64,000 nt of DNA, taken from positions 3,037,767-3,101,766 of the forward strand of contig NZ_CP022161.1 in the NCBI RefSeq assembly GCF_002214185.1, in the 5' to 3' direction. Source of the DNA: Streptomyces capitiformicae (GTDB lineage: Bacteria > Actinomycetota > Actinomycetes > Streptomycetales > Streptomycetaceae). The stretch's first letter is position 1; the number at the start of each line of letters is the position of its first letter. The notes under the pieces are model-generated. The model saw only the letters and a list, made by a program, of their open reading frames with translations. It was not told where the DNA came from and ran no database searches. The translations under genes were made by a program, and so were the position numbers. Shown here one piece after another: positions 26,810-35,108 of the stretch.

Positions 26810-27641
26810 ATGCCGCGCCCGTTCCGCTTCGGAGTCAGCCTGCTCAACCCCACGTCCGCCGAGGAGTGGCGAGCGAGGTGCCGCCGCGCCGAACAGCTCG
26901 GTTACGACGTGATCCTCGTCCCCGACCATCTGGGCATGTCGGCCCCCCTCCCGGCCCTGGTCGCCGCGGCGGAGGCGACCGAACGGCCCCGGCTCGGCAC
27001 GTTCGTGCTCAACACGGGCTTCTGGAACGCCACGTTGCTGGCGCGCGAGATCGCCACCACGGACGCGCTGACCGACGGCCGCCTGGAGCTCGGGCTGGGC
27101 ACCGGGTACGTCCGGGCCGAGCACGACAAGGCCGGGCTGCCGTGAGGGGGACGGCCGGTGAGCGCGTCGATCATCTCGTGCGCACGGTCGAGGAGTTGGA
27201 CCGTCTCCTCGGCTCCGACGAACTCCCCCACTCTCGGCTGGGCTCGAGCGGGGGATCCCCATGCCGGGGCCCGCACAACGTCTCCGGGTGCCACTGCTGA
27301 TCGGCGCCCACGGCGGCCGGATGCCGCGGATCACCGCCGAGCACGCGGACATCGCGGCGTTCACGGGCGCCCGCCCGGTGGGGGACAGTCGGCTCGAAGC
27401 GCTCACCGCGGAGGAGCTCGACGAACGGGTCGCCCGCTATCAGGAGTGCGCTTCCGGCCGCAAGGAACCGGCCGAGGTCAACCTGCTGATCCAGGTCGTC
27501 GAGATCACCGACGACCGCTCCGCCGAGATCGTCAACCAGGTGCTGGCACAGCGGGAGCGGTACGGCTTCTCGTATCTGACGGTCCTGGAGCCCAACATGG
27601 CGGTGTTCGCTCGGGTGGTGGAGGCCCTGAGCGGCCGATGA
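26810..27641 (+). pseudogene. broken F420-dependent LLM-class oxidoreductase
   Basis: The two ends are clearly one LLM (luciferase-like) protein: FRFGVSLLNPTSAEEW..PDHLG and RLELGLGTGYVRAEHDKAGLP, then after a gap PLLIGAHGGRMPRITAEHAD. The first frame stops at 27143-27145 because two extra bases (AG) break CCG-TGG; the text continues in another frame as TAGERVDHLVRTVEELDRLL to about 27222. There a 40-base palindromic repeat (27223-27262) has entered, and the original frame resumes at 27264. Two independent lesions make the gene nonfunctional. The GAGGAG ribosome site is still present. Confidence 0.88.
27223..27262. repeat. GCTCGAGC-centred palindromic repeat, copy 2, inside a gene
   Basis: Starts CTCCCCCACTCTCGGCTGGG and continues through GCTCGAGCGGGGGATCCCCAT. 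It is the reverse-complement twin of 18577-18619. It sits exactly where the LLM reading changes frame, so it behaves as an inserted element. Confidence 0.8.
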
Positions 27642-27650
27642 CGTCCGGAT

Positions 27651-27695
27651 CCTGGAATTCCAGGTCGCCGTCCGGTCCGCGTGATCGGATCACGC
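27651..27695. promoter_or_regulatory. two perfect palindromes before the GNAT gene
   Basis: CCTGGAATTCCAGG (27651-27664) and GCGTGATC-G-GATCACGC (27679-27695) are both perfect. The second ends one base before the ATG of the acetyltransferase gene, which has no Shine-Dalgarno site; it could be an operator or could fold over the start. Confidence 0.55.
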
Positions 27696-27696
27696 C

Positions 27697-28122
27697 ATGA
27701 CCGACCTGCGCATACGGGCCGCGACGCCCGACGACCTCGACGCCGTGCTCGCCTTCTGGAAGCTGTCCGCCGAGGGCACGAGCATCAGTGACGACCGCGA
27801 CGGCGTGGAGCGCCTGGTGGCCCGGGACCCCGAGTCGCTGATCCTCGCCGAGGTGGACGGCGAGCTGGTGGGCACGGTGATCGCCGGCTTCGACGGCTGG
27901 CGGTGCCATCTGTACCGGCTCGCCGTGCACCCGCAACGACGGCGCCGGGGCATCGGCTCGGCGCTGCTGACCGCCGCCGAGGAGCGGTTCGTACGGCTCG
28001 GGGGGCGGCGCGGCGACGCGATGGTGCTCGTACGGAACGAGACCGCCCATCATGCGTGGCGCGCGGCCGGGTACGCGCCCGAGGAGAAGTGGCGGCGGTG
28101 GGTGAAGCCGCTCGCCGACTGA
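27697..28122 (+). CDS. GNAT-family N-acetyltransferase
   Basis: 141-residue single GNAT domain: LRIRAATPDDLDAVLAFWKL at the N-terminus, LYRLAVHPQRRRRGIGSALL with the acetyl-CoA-binding RxxGxG/A motif, and the late NETAHHAWRAAGY. Resembles ribosomal-protein/small-molecule acetyltransferases (RimI-like). No substrate clue; the downstream genes are unrelated. Confidence 0.88.
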   Translation: MTDLRIRAATPDDLDAVLAFWKLSAEGTSISDDRDGVERLVARDPESLILAEVDGELVGTVIAGFDGWRCHLYRLAVHPQRRRRGIGSALLTAAEERFVRLGGRRGDAMVLVRNETAHHAWRAAGYAPEEKWRRWVKPLAD

Positions 28123-28302
28123 GGAACGTTCCACTTTGCCGATCCTTTACCATGGGTGGACCAGTCGACCTCTGCGGAAAGGTTGTGAGCGTCCGCCCAT
28201 GGGCGAGCCTCCCAGTACCCGACCCGGCACACGTACCGGTGCCGGTAACCGACATCGCGCGTCCCTCCCGCCCCTGCCGGACCATGGGACGGAGGTGACC
28301 CG

Positions 28303-29634
28303 ATGACCGAAGTGCTCCTCCTGCTCGTGGCGCTGCTGCTGTCGGTGGTCTGTGGCGCCTTCGTCGCCGCCGAGTTCTCGCTGACCACGGTGGATCGCGG
28401 CCGACTGGAGCGGGCCGTGGAGCGCGGCGAGCGGGGTGCCGCCGGCGCCCTCAAGGCCGTACGGAATCTGACGTTCCAGCTCTCCGGCGCCCAGCTCGGC
28501 ATCACCGTCACCAACCTGGTCGTCGGCATGCTGGCCGAGCCGTCCATCGCCAAGCTGATCGCGGGCCCGCTGGAAGCGGTCGGCGTGCCGCGTTCCGCGG
28601 CCGGCTCGATCGCACTGGTGATCGGTACGGGCCTGTCGACCGTCGTCCTGATGGTCGTCGGTGAGCTGGTGCCGAAGAACTGGGCCATCTCCGCGCCGCT
28701 GCCCGTGGCGAAGCAGGTCGCGACCCCACAGCGCTGGTTCAGCGCGGCGTTCCGGCCCTTCATCGCCCACCTCAACAACACCGCCAACCGTCTGGTACGC
28801 CTCTTCGGTGTCGAGCCCGCCGAGGAGTTGGCCTCCGCGCGCGGCCCCCAGGAGCTGGCGGCCCTCGCCCGGCACTCGGCGAAGGAGGGCGCGCTGGAGG
28901 CGGACACCGCCGAGCTGTTCGTGCGCACCCTGAACCTGGCCGATCTGACCGCGGAGAACGTGATGACGCCGCGGGTCCAGGTCATCGCCCTGGAGGCCCA
29001 GGCGACCTGCGAGGACGTGGCGAACGCGACCCGGGCCACCGGTCTGTCCCGCTTCCCCGTCTACCGCGGCAGCCTCGACTCGGTGATCGGCACCGCGCAC
29101 ATCAAGGACGTCCTCGCCGTACCCGCCGAACGCCGGCTGCACACCTCCGTGGCGGAGCTGCTGCGCGAGCCGCTGCTCGTCCCCGAGTCACTGACCGTCG
29201 ACCGGGTCCTGGACCGGCTCTCCGGCAAGCGCACGATGGCCGTCGTCATCGACGAGTACGGCGGGACCGCCGGCGTCGTGACGCTGGAGGACATCGTCGA
29301 GGAGGTCGTCGGCGAGGTGCGGGACGAGCACGACCCGCACGAGACGCCCGACCTGGCCCACGCCGGCACGGACGACGACGGCCGCGCGCTGTACTCGGCC
29401 GACGGCTCGGCCCGCACCGACCAGCTCGCGCGCGTGGGACTGCGGGTACCGGAGGGGCCGTACGAGACGCTCGCGGGTCTCGTCGCCACCGAGCTGGGCC
29501 GGATACCGGCCGTCGGCGACACCGTCGAGGTCGCCGGGTGGCGGCTGGACGTGGTGGACGCCTCGGGCCACCGGGCCGCACGGGTGCTGCTGCACGCGCC
29601 GGCGTTTTCCGCTGACGAGGAGGGGCAGCGATGA
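28303..29634 (+). CDS. CNNM/CorC-family membrane protein (hemolysin-like), first copy
   Basis: 443-residue protein of the CNNM/HlyC-CorC family, linked to Mg2+/Co2+ transport. Four hydrophobic segments form the DUF21 domain (EVLLLLVALLLSVVCGAFVA, QLGITVTNLVVGMLAEP, IALVIGTGLSTVVLMVVGEL). LVPKNWAIS is the conserved PKN turn. A CBS pair (VMTPRVQVIALE; TMAVVIDEYGGTAGVVTLED) and a CorC_HlyC domain with a typical C-terminal beta fold follow. GGAGGTG precedes ATG 28303. It overlaps its paralogue by 4 bases. Confidence 0.92.
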   Translation: MTEVLLLLVALLLSVVCGAFVAAEFSLTTVDRGRLERAVERGERGAAGALKAVRNLTFQLSGAQLGITVTNLVVGMLAEPSIAKLIAGPLEAVGVPRSAAGSIALVIGTGLSTVVLMVVGELVPKNWAISAPLPVAKQVATPQRWFSAAFRPFIAHLNNTANRLVRLFGVEPAEELASARGPQELAALARHSAKEGALEADTAELFVRTLNLADLTAENVMTPRVQVIALEAQATCEDVANATRATGLSRFPVYRGSLDSVIGTAHIKDVLAVPAERRLHTSVAELLREPLLVPESLTVDRVLDRLSGKRTMAVVIDEYGGTAGVVTLEDIVEEVVGEVRDEHDPHETPDLAHAGTDDDGRALYSADGSARTDQLARVGLRVPEGPYETLAGLVATELGRIPAVGDTVEVAGWRLDVVDASGHRAARVLLHAPAFSADEEGQR

Positions 29635-30647
29635 CCGCCGTCCAGCTGCTGATCGGTTTCGCGACCCTGGTCGTCAACGCCTTCTTCGTGGGCGCCGAGT
29701 TCGCGCTGATCTCGGTGCGCCGCAGCCAGATCGAACCGTACGCCGACCAGGGCGACCGGCGGGCCCGCAGCGTGCTGTGGGGCCTGGAACATGTGTCGGC
29801 GCTGATGGCGGCCGCGCAGCTCGGCATCACGCTGTGCACCCTGGTCCTCGGTGTGGTCGCGGAGCCCGCGATCGAGCATCTCCTGGAGCCGGTGTTCCAC
29901 GCCGCCGGCGTGCCGGAGGGCGCGGGGCACGCGGTGTCCTTCGTGATCGCGCTGACGCTCGCCACCTATCTGCACATGCTGCTCGGCGAGATGGTGCCCA
30001 AGAACATCGCGCTCGCGGAGCCGGTGCGCAGCGCCCTGCTGCTCGGCCCGCCGCTGGTGACCCTGTCGCGGGCACTGCGGCCGGTGATCTTCACGATCAA
30101 CGCCTTCGCGAACGCCCTGCTGAAGCTCCTGCGGATCGAGACCAGGGACGAGGTCACGGCGACCTTCTCGGACACCGAACTGGCCCACCTCGTCCGGGAC
30201 TCCAGCGAGGCCGGGCTCATCGACGACCGCGCCCAGGAGCGGCTGCACGACGCGCTGGAACTGGGCCGCAGGCCCGTGCGCGATGTCGTGCTGCCGCTGG
30301 AACGCGTCGTGTACGCACGCGTGGGCGTCACTCCGGAGGAGCTGGAGCGGCTGTCGGCCGAGTCCGGGTTCTCGCGCTTCCCCGTGGTGGACGAGGGGCG
30401 CCGGATCGTGGGCTATCTGCATGTGAAGGACGCGCTGGACGCGGCCCCTCGTGATGTGCCGTTCCCCGTCCGGGACATGCGGTCCATCGCCCGGGTCCGG
30501 GAGACCACACCCCTGGACGACGTGCTCACCGCGATGCGGCGCAGTCGTACGCATCTGGCGGCCGTGCAGGGCGCGGACGGGCGGCTCGCCGGGATCGTGA
30601 CCATGGAGGACGTGCTGCGGGAGCTGTTCGGACAGCCCGCCGTCTAG
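29631..30647 (+). CDS. CNNM/CorC-family membrane protein, second copy
   Basis: 338-residue paralogue of the preceding gene: DUF21 domain with QLGITLCTLVLGVVAEP and MVPKNIALAEP, then a CBS pair (VVLPLERVVYARVGV; TMEDVLRELFGQP). It lacks the C-terminal CorC_HlyC domain that the first copy has. The ATGA overlap shows co-translation; tandem CNNM pairs of unequal length are frequent in actinobacteria and may form heterodimers (inference). Confidence 0.9.
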   Translation: MTAVQLLIGFATLVVNAFFVGAEFALISVRRSQIEPYADQGDRRARSVLWGLEHVSALMAAAQLGITLCTLVLGVVAEPAIEHLLEPVFHAAGVPEGAGHAVSFVIALTLATYLHMLLGEMVPKNIALAEPVRSALLLGPPLVTLSRALRPVIFTINAFANALLKLLRIETRDEVTATFSDTELAHLVRDSSEAGLIDDRAQERLHDALELGRRPVRDVVLPLERVVYARVGVTPEELERLSAESGFSRFPVVDEGRRIVGYLHVKDALDAAPRDVPFPVRDMRSIARVRETTPLDDVLTAMRRSRTHLAAVQGADGRLAGIVTMEDVLRELFGQPAV

Positions 30648-30678
30648 GCCGTGTCGGCGGTGATGTGACGACACGGCC
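30647..30678 (+). terminator. terminator of the CNNM operon
   Basis: Perfect 10-bp stem GGCCGTGTCG/CGACACGGCC (30647-30656, 30669-30678); the left arm starts in the last base of the stop codon. Confidence 0.8.
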
Positions 30679-30741
30679 TGGGAGCGGTGGAAGGAGCCGA
30701 CCGACCGCCGGGTATGTGCACGGGATAGCATCTCTGTCGCC

Positions 30742-31533
30742 ATGCAGACGAACGCCACCCCTCCCGTGCACTCCAGCCTTGTCACGGTCGGCGACTCCTT
30801 CACCGAAGGCATGTCCGATCGGTTGCCCGACGGTTCGTACCGGGGCTGGGCGGATCTCCTCGCGGGCCGGATGGCCGCGCGGACGCCCGGCTTCCGGTAC
30901 GCCAACCTCGCGGTGCGCGGAAAGCTGATCGGTCAGATCGTCGCCGAGCAGGTGGATGTGGCGGCCGCGATGGAAGCGGACGTGATCACACTGGTCGGCG
31001 GCCTCAACGACGCCCTGCGCCCCAAGTGCGACATGGGCCGGGTACGCGGCCTGCTGGAAGAGTCCGTGGAACGCCTCGCCCCCGCCTGCAAGCAGCTCGT
31101 CCTGATGCGCAGCCCCGGCCGCCGGGGCCCGGTCCTGGAGCGTTTCCGGCCGCGCATGGAGGAGCTGTTCGCCTGCGTCGACGAGCTGGCCGTCCGGCAC
31201 GGCGCCCTCGTCGTCGACCTGTACGGCGCGCCCTCCCTGGGAGACCCCCGCATGTGGGACGTGGACCGGCTGCACCTCACCGCCGAGGGGCACCGCCGGG
31301 TCGCCGAGGCGGTGTGGCAGACCCTCGGATACGAGGCGGAGGACGCCGAGTGGCGTACACCGATGCCCGCGACGCCGCCGCCCGGATGGACCGCACGTCA
31401 GGTGGCCCACGCGCGGTTCGCCAGGCAGTACCTGCTGCCGTGGATCGGCCGCCGTCTCACCGGCCGCTCGTCGGGCGACGGTCTGCCGGCCAAGCGGCCC
31501 GAGTTGCTGCCGTACGAGGGGCCAGTAGCGTAA
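30742..31533 (+). CDS. SGNH/GDSL hydrolase
   Basis: 263-residue esterase-like protein. Block I is VGDSFTEG (catalytic Ser), block III is GGLND, and block V is DVDRLHLT (Asp and His). There is no signal peptide, so it acts in the cytoplasm. The C-terminal 60 residues (ARQYLLPWIGRRLTGRSSGD) are an extension of a Streptomyces subfamily. TAGCAT at 30726-30731 looks like a -10 box only 10 bases before the ATG, so the mRNA may be leaderless. The substrate is unknown. Confidence 0.85.
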   Translation: MQTNATPPVHSSLVTVGDSFTEGMSDRLPDGSYRGWADLLAGRMAARTPGFRYANLAVRGKLIGQIVAEQVDVAAAMEADVITLVGGLNDALRPKCDMGRVRGLLEESVERLAPACKQLVLMRSPGRRGPVLERFRPRMEELFACVDELAVRHGALVVDLYGAPSLGDPRMWDVDRLHLTAEGHRRVAEAVWQTLGYEAEDAEWRTPMPATPPPGWTARQVAHARFARQYLLPWIGRRLTGRSSGDGLPAKRPELLPYEGPVA

Positions 31534-31537
31534 GGAG

Positions 31538-31588
31538 CCGTCGTAGCGGGAGGCCCGCCGTACCGGGAGGCCCGTCGTACCGGGAGGC
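31538..31588 (+). repeat. three 17-base tandem repeats each carrying a ribosome-binding word
   Basis: Units 31538-31554, 31555-31571 and 31572-31588 (CCGTCGTACCGGGAGGC with one or two changes). Each contains GGGAGG; only the last is at the right distance (5 bases) from the GTG start at 31593. Confidence 0.75.
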
Positions 31589-31592
31589 GCGC

Positions 31593-31943
31593 GTGTCCAC
31601 CACCGTGATCAATCTGAAGGGCCGGATCCGGGACTTCGGGCCCCGGCTGGAGAACGCCCCCGACGACGTGGTGTACGTCGGCCGCCGCTGGACGATGGGC
31701 CACTGGGACCTGCCGCAGCACCCGCTCTACAACCCGTTCCAGTACGACACCGCCAAGAAGAAGCGTGACGGGACGCGGGCCGAGGTCATGGCCAAGTACC
31801 GGGAGTACCTGCTGGCCGACCCCGACCTGCTGGCCCTGGTACCGGAGCTGCGCGGCAAGACGCTGGCCTGCTGGTGCGCGCCGGAGCTGTGCCACGCGGA
31901 CATCCTGGCGGAGATCGCCGACGCCCCGGAGCGGGCTTCGTAG
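31593..31943 (+). CDS. DUF4326 domain protein
   Basis: 116-residue cytoplasmic protein. VVYVGRRWTMGHWDLPQHPL, then YNPFQYD and the metal-ligand-like end LACWCAPELCHADIL are the marks of DUF4326, a family found in phages and bacteria with unknown function. Cys, Cys and His in CWCAPELCH may bind a metal. GTG 31593 is supported by GGGAGG at 31582-31587. Confidence 0.82.
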   Translation: MSTTVINLKGRIRDFGPRLENAPDDVVYVGRRWTMGHWDLPQHPLYNPFQYDTAKKKRDGTRAEVMAKYREYLLADPDLLALVPELRGKTLACWCAPELCHADILAEIADAPERAS

Positions 31944-31988
31944 GTTCCTCCGAAGAGGCCCGCTGCGCTCACCTGCACGAATCGCCAG

Positions 31989-31994
31989 TAGAAT
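31989..31994 (+). promoter_or_regulatory. -10 box placing purB on a leaderless transcript
   Basis: TAGAAT ends 8 bases before the GTG start of purB, and no Shine-Dalgarno sequence precedes that GTG. The -35 region is poor (TCACCT-like). Confidence 0.5.
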
Positions 31995-32002
31995 CCGTCT
32001 AC

Positions 32003-33445
32003 GTGACTTCTGCGCCAGCCAAGCCCCGCATCCCCAACGTCCTCGCCGGACGCTACGCCTCCGCCGAGCTCGCCACGCTCTGGTCGCCCGAGCAGAAGGT
32101 GAGGCTGGAGCGGCAGCTCTGGCTGGCCGTGCTGCGGGCTCAGAAGGACCTCGGCATCGAGGTTCCGGACGAAGCACTCGCCGACTACGAGCGGGTCCTC
32201 GACACCGTCGACCTGGCCTCCATCGCCGAGCGCGAGAAGGTCACGCGGCACGACGTGAAGGCGCGGATCGAGGAGTTCAACGACCTCGCCGGGCACGAGC
32301 ACGTGCACAAGGGCATGACGTCCCGCGACCTCACCGAGAACGTCGAGCAGCTGCAGATCCGGCTCTCGCTGGAGCTGATGCGCGACCGCACGGTGGCCGT
32401 GCTGGCCCGCCTGGGCAAGCTCGCCGGTGAGTACGGCGAGCTGGTCATGGCCGGCCGCTCGCACAACGTGGCCGCGCAGGCCACCACCCTCGGCAAGCGT
32501 TTCGCGACCGGCGCCGACGAGCTGCTGGTGGCGTACGGCCGGGTCGAGGAACTGCTCGGCCGGTACCCGCTGCGCGGCATCAAGGGCCCGGTGGGCACGG
32601 CGCAGGACATGCTCGACCTGCTGGGCGGGGACGCGCCGAAGCTGGCCGAGCTGGAGCAGCGGATCGCCGGGCACCTGGGCTTCTCGCAGGCGTTCACCTC
32701 CGTCGGCCAGGTCTACCCGCGCTCGCTGGACTACGAGGTCGTGACCGCGCTGGTGCAGCTGGCGGCGGCTCCTTCGTCGCTGGCCAAGACGATCCGGCTG
32801 ATGGCCGGGCACGAGCTGGTCACCGAGGGCTTCAAGCCCGGCCAGGTCGGTTCCTCCGCGATGCCGCACAAGATGAACACGCGGTCGTGCGAGCGCGTCA
32901 ACGGCCTGATGGTCATTCTGCGCGGCTACGCGTCGATGACCGGCGAGCTGGCCGGCGACCAGTGGAACGAGGGCGACGTGTCCTGCTCGGTGGTGCGCCG
33001 GGTGGCGCTCCCCGACGCGTTCTTCGCGCTCGACGGTCTGCTGGAGACCTTCCTGACCGTCCTCGACGAGTTCGGTGCCTTCCCCGCCGTCGTCGCGCGT
33101 GAGCTGGACCGCTATCTGCCGTTCCTCGCCACGACCAAGGTGCTGATGGGCGCCGTGCGCGCGGGCGTCGGCCGTGAGGTCGCGCACGAAGCGATCAAGG
33201 AGAACGCGGTGGCATCGGCGCTGGCGATGCGCGAGCAGGGTGCCGAGCGCAACGAACTGCTCGACAAGCTCGCCGCCGACGACCGCATCCCGCTGGACCG
33301 TGCTCAGCTCGACGCTCTCATGGCCGACAAGCTCTCGTTCACGGGCGCCGCGGCCGACCAGGTCGGCGTCGTCCTCGGCCGGATCGAGGAGATCGTGAAG
33401 CAGCGCCCGGAGGCCGCCGGTTACACGCCGGGAGCGATCCTCTGA
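32003..33445 (+). CDS. purB: adenylosuccinate lyase
   Basis: Fumarase-superfamily enzyme acting twice in purine synthesis (SAICAR to AICAR, adenylosuccinate to AMP). The superfamily signature GSSAMPHKMN is present near residue 290, with HKGMTSRDLTENVEQLQ (substrate binding) and AGRSHNVAAQATTLGKR earlier. 480 residues. The start is GTG 32003 (MTSAPAKPRIPNVLAGRYAS). The mug-type gene overlaps its end. Confidence 0.95.
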   Translation: MTSAPAKPRIPNVLAGRYASAELATLWSPEQKVRLERQLWLAVLRAQKDLGIEVPDEALADYERVLDTVDLASIAEREKVTRHDVKARIEEFNDLAGHEHVHKGMTSRDLTENVEQLQIRLSLELMRDRTVAVLARLGKLAGEYGELVMAGRSHNVAAQATTLGKRFATGADELLVAYGRVEELLGRYPLRGIKGPVGTAQDMLDLLGGDAPKLAELEQRIAGHLGFSQAFTSVGQVYPRSLDYEVVTALVQLAAAPSSLAKTIRLMAGHELVTEGFKPGQVGSSAMPHKMNTRSCERVNGLMVILRGYASMTGELAGDQWNEGDVSCSVVRRVALPDAFFALDGLLETFLTVLDEFGAFPAVVARELDRYLPFLATTKVLMGAVRAGVGREVAHEAIKENAVASALAMREQGAERNELLDKLAADDRIPLDRAQLDALMADKLSFTGAAADQVGVVLGRIEEIVKQRPEAAGYTPGAIL

Positions 33446-33987
33446 CGCGCTTCACCCAGGCCGAACTGGAGGCCGCCCGCAACCGGCTGGTGCCGGATGT
33501 CGTCGCGGACGGCCTCCGGGTCCTTTTCTGCGGCATCAACCCGGGGCTGATGACGGCGGCCACCGGTCACCACTTCGCCCGCCCGGGCAACCGCTTCTGG
33601 CCCGTCCTCCATCTGTCCGGCTTCACGCCCCGCCTGCTGAAGCCGTCCGAGCAGCACGAGTTGCCGTCGTACGGGCTCGGCATCACGAACGTGGTCGCCC
33701 GGGCGACGGCACGCGCAGATGAGCTGACGGCGGCGGAGTACGTGGAGGGCGGGCGGCTGCTCACCGCCAAGGTCGAGCGGTTGCGGCCGCGCTGGCTGGC
33801 GGTGGTGGGAGTGACCGCGTACCGGGCCGCCTTCGGCGACCGCAAGGCCGCGATCGGGCCGCAGGAGCGGACGATCGGGGACTCACGGGTGTGGGTGCTG
33901 CCCAATCCCAGTGGGCTCAACGCGCATTGGACGGCGGCGACGATGGCCGAGGAGTTCGGGCAGTTGCGGGGGGCGGCGGAGGGCTGA
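33442..33987 (+). CDS. mug: G/U mismatch-specific DNA glycosylase (MUG family), probable CTG start
   Basis: Family-2 uracil-DNA glycosylase removing U or T analogues from mispairs. Motif 1 is CGINPGLMTA and motif 2 is NPSGLNAHW, with GHHFARPGNRFWP between them. The family N-terminus (T.AELEAARNRLVPDVVADG) begins before the first standard start (GTG 33490). The only start codon giving it is CTG 33442, which overlaps the purB stop and has GGGAG (33430-33434) exactly seven bases upstream. GTG 33490 has no ribosome site at a workable distance. 181 residues from the CTG. Confidence 0.85.
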   Translation: MTRFTQAELEAARNRLVPDVVADGLRVLFCGINPGLMTAATGHHFARPGNRFWPVLHLSGFTPRLLKPSEQHELPSYGLGITNVVARATARADELTAAEYVEGGRLLTAKVERLRPRWLAVVGVTAYRAAFGDRKAAIGPQERTIGDSRVWVLPNPSGLNAHWTAATMAEEFGQLRGAAEG

Positions 33988-34044
33988 GCGCCGAGGGGTC
34001 GCCGCGAGAGGGTGACCGCCGAGGGGCCGCGGGAGGTCAGCCCG

Positions 34045-34482
34045 TCACGGCGGGTCTGTCTCCGTTATCAGGGCGACCAGTTGGAACGGCAGCTCCTTGT
34101 CCCACTGCGAGACACCGAGGGCGACCCAGCGGCCGTCGACCTGCCAGAGGTGCACGTTCGGGACGTGACAGCTGAGCACCCCCCAGGGCTCGGGTATGTC
34201 CTCGCCTTCCATGGACCGTTCGAGGACGCTCCACAGGCTGAAGACGTCCGGCGCTCCCCAACGATCGGCCAGCCTCTGCGACAGGGCGTCCCGGTCCGCC
34301 TCGTACTGGTCCTCGGTCTCCTCCCGCCCCGTGCCGTCGTCCTCCCAGAAGTCGCCGCTCGTCTGTAACTCGGCGAGGTGATAGCCGGGTCCGGCCGTGC
34401 CGACGTCCGACCGGCCGGACTCCGCGGGGAAGTCCTCGGAGCACAGCCGGTCGATGACGGCGAGGTGCTGCGCGATGCTCAT
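34045..34482 (-). CDS. hypothetical protein
   Basis: 145-residue acidic soluble protein from ATG 34482 (MSIAQHLAVIDRLCSEDFPA) with a Trp-rich end (NVHLWQVDGRWVALGVSQWD). No family recognised. It may be a cytoplasmic SMI1/immunity-like protein, but the evidence is weak. Convergent with the mug gene. Confidence 0.6.
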   Translation of the reverse strand: MSIAQHLAVIDRLCSEDFPAESGRSDVGTAGPGYHLAELQTSGDFWEDDGTGREETEDQYEADRDALSQRLADRWGAPDVFSLWSVLERSMEGEDIPEPWGVLSCHVPNVHLWQVDGRWVALGVSQWDKELPFQLVALITETDPP

Positions 34483-34577
34483 GGGATCCAGTAAAGCGGG
34501 CACCACTGACAATTGGCGGAGCGTCACGCGTCCCGGCGCCGTACGCTCCACGCCCCGCCGCCGGCGCGCGGCCGCCG

Positions 34578-34952
34578 ATCGTCCTTCCGCTCGTCGACGA
34601 CGAACCCCTCGTACGCGCCGGTCCGCGTGCCGTTCTGCAGGTCCCGGCGTCGGTACGGCAGTTGGCGGCCTAGTACGGCGACGAGGGCGGCAACCGGGTG
34701 GCGCGGGCGGCCATGGAACGGGCCGCGCTGAGCGAGCGGGAGATGGAACGGGCCGCGCTGACCGAGCGGGAGGCGGAGGTGCTGCGGCTGATGGCCCGGG
34801 GGCTGTCGAACGCGGAGATCGCCGCCCGGCTGATCGTCGGCACCGAGACGGTGAAGTCGCACGTCAGCGCCGTACTGGCGAAGCTCGGGGCGCGGGATCG
34901 TACGCAGGCCGTGATCGCGGCGTACGAGTCGGGGTTCGTGGCGCCCGGCTGA
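34578..34952 (+). pseudogene. wrecked NarL-type response regulator
   Basis: The plus strand begins with a receiver-domain start, IVLPLVDDEPLVRAGPRAVL, then a short run ends in TAG at 34671. In the same frame a complete LuxR/NarL HTH follows: [37 protein letters not shown]. About 90 residues of the receiver, including the phosphorylated Asp, are gone. The ORF from GTG 34698 (84 residues) could still make a free HTH. A 30-base tandem duplication (34713-34772) lies in the linker. Confidence 0.8.
34713..34772 (+). repeat. 30-base tandem duplication in the response-regulator remnant
   Basis: Two copies of a unit starting ATGGAACGGGCCGCGCTGA (34713-34742 and 34743-34772) differ by one base. They code [10 protein letters not shown] then [10 protein letters not shown]. 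Confidence 0.85.
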
Positions 34953-35108
34953 GGCGGGCGGGCACGGGCATGGTGTGGGGCCTCGCCGGTCGGGGGTGAC
35001 GGGCGGCGGGGCGAAACCGTCGCAGGTCGGGTGCACCGGGCACTCGCCGCGGCTCGCCCCGACGAGTACGATCCGGGCCAATATGCGCGCGAGCTGGGAG
35101 GACGGACG

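Noticed and set aside
24128..27406. Long minus-strand open frame opposite the ABC permease
   Set aside because: Antisense of a clear FtsX-type permease; composition is His/Arg/Asp-rich as expected from shadow frames in high-GC DNA.
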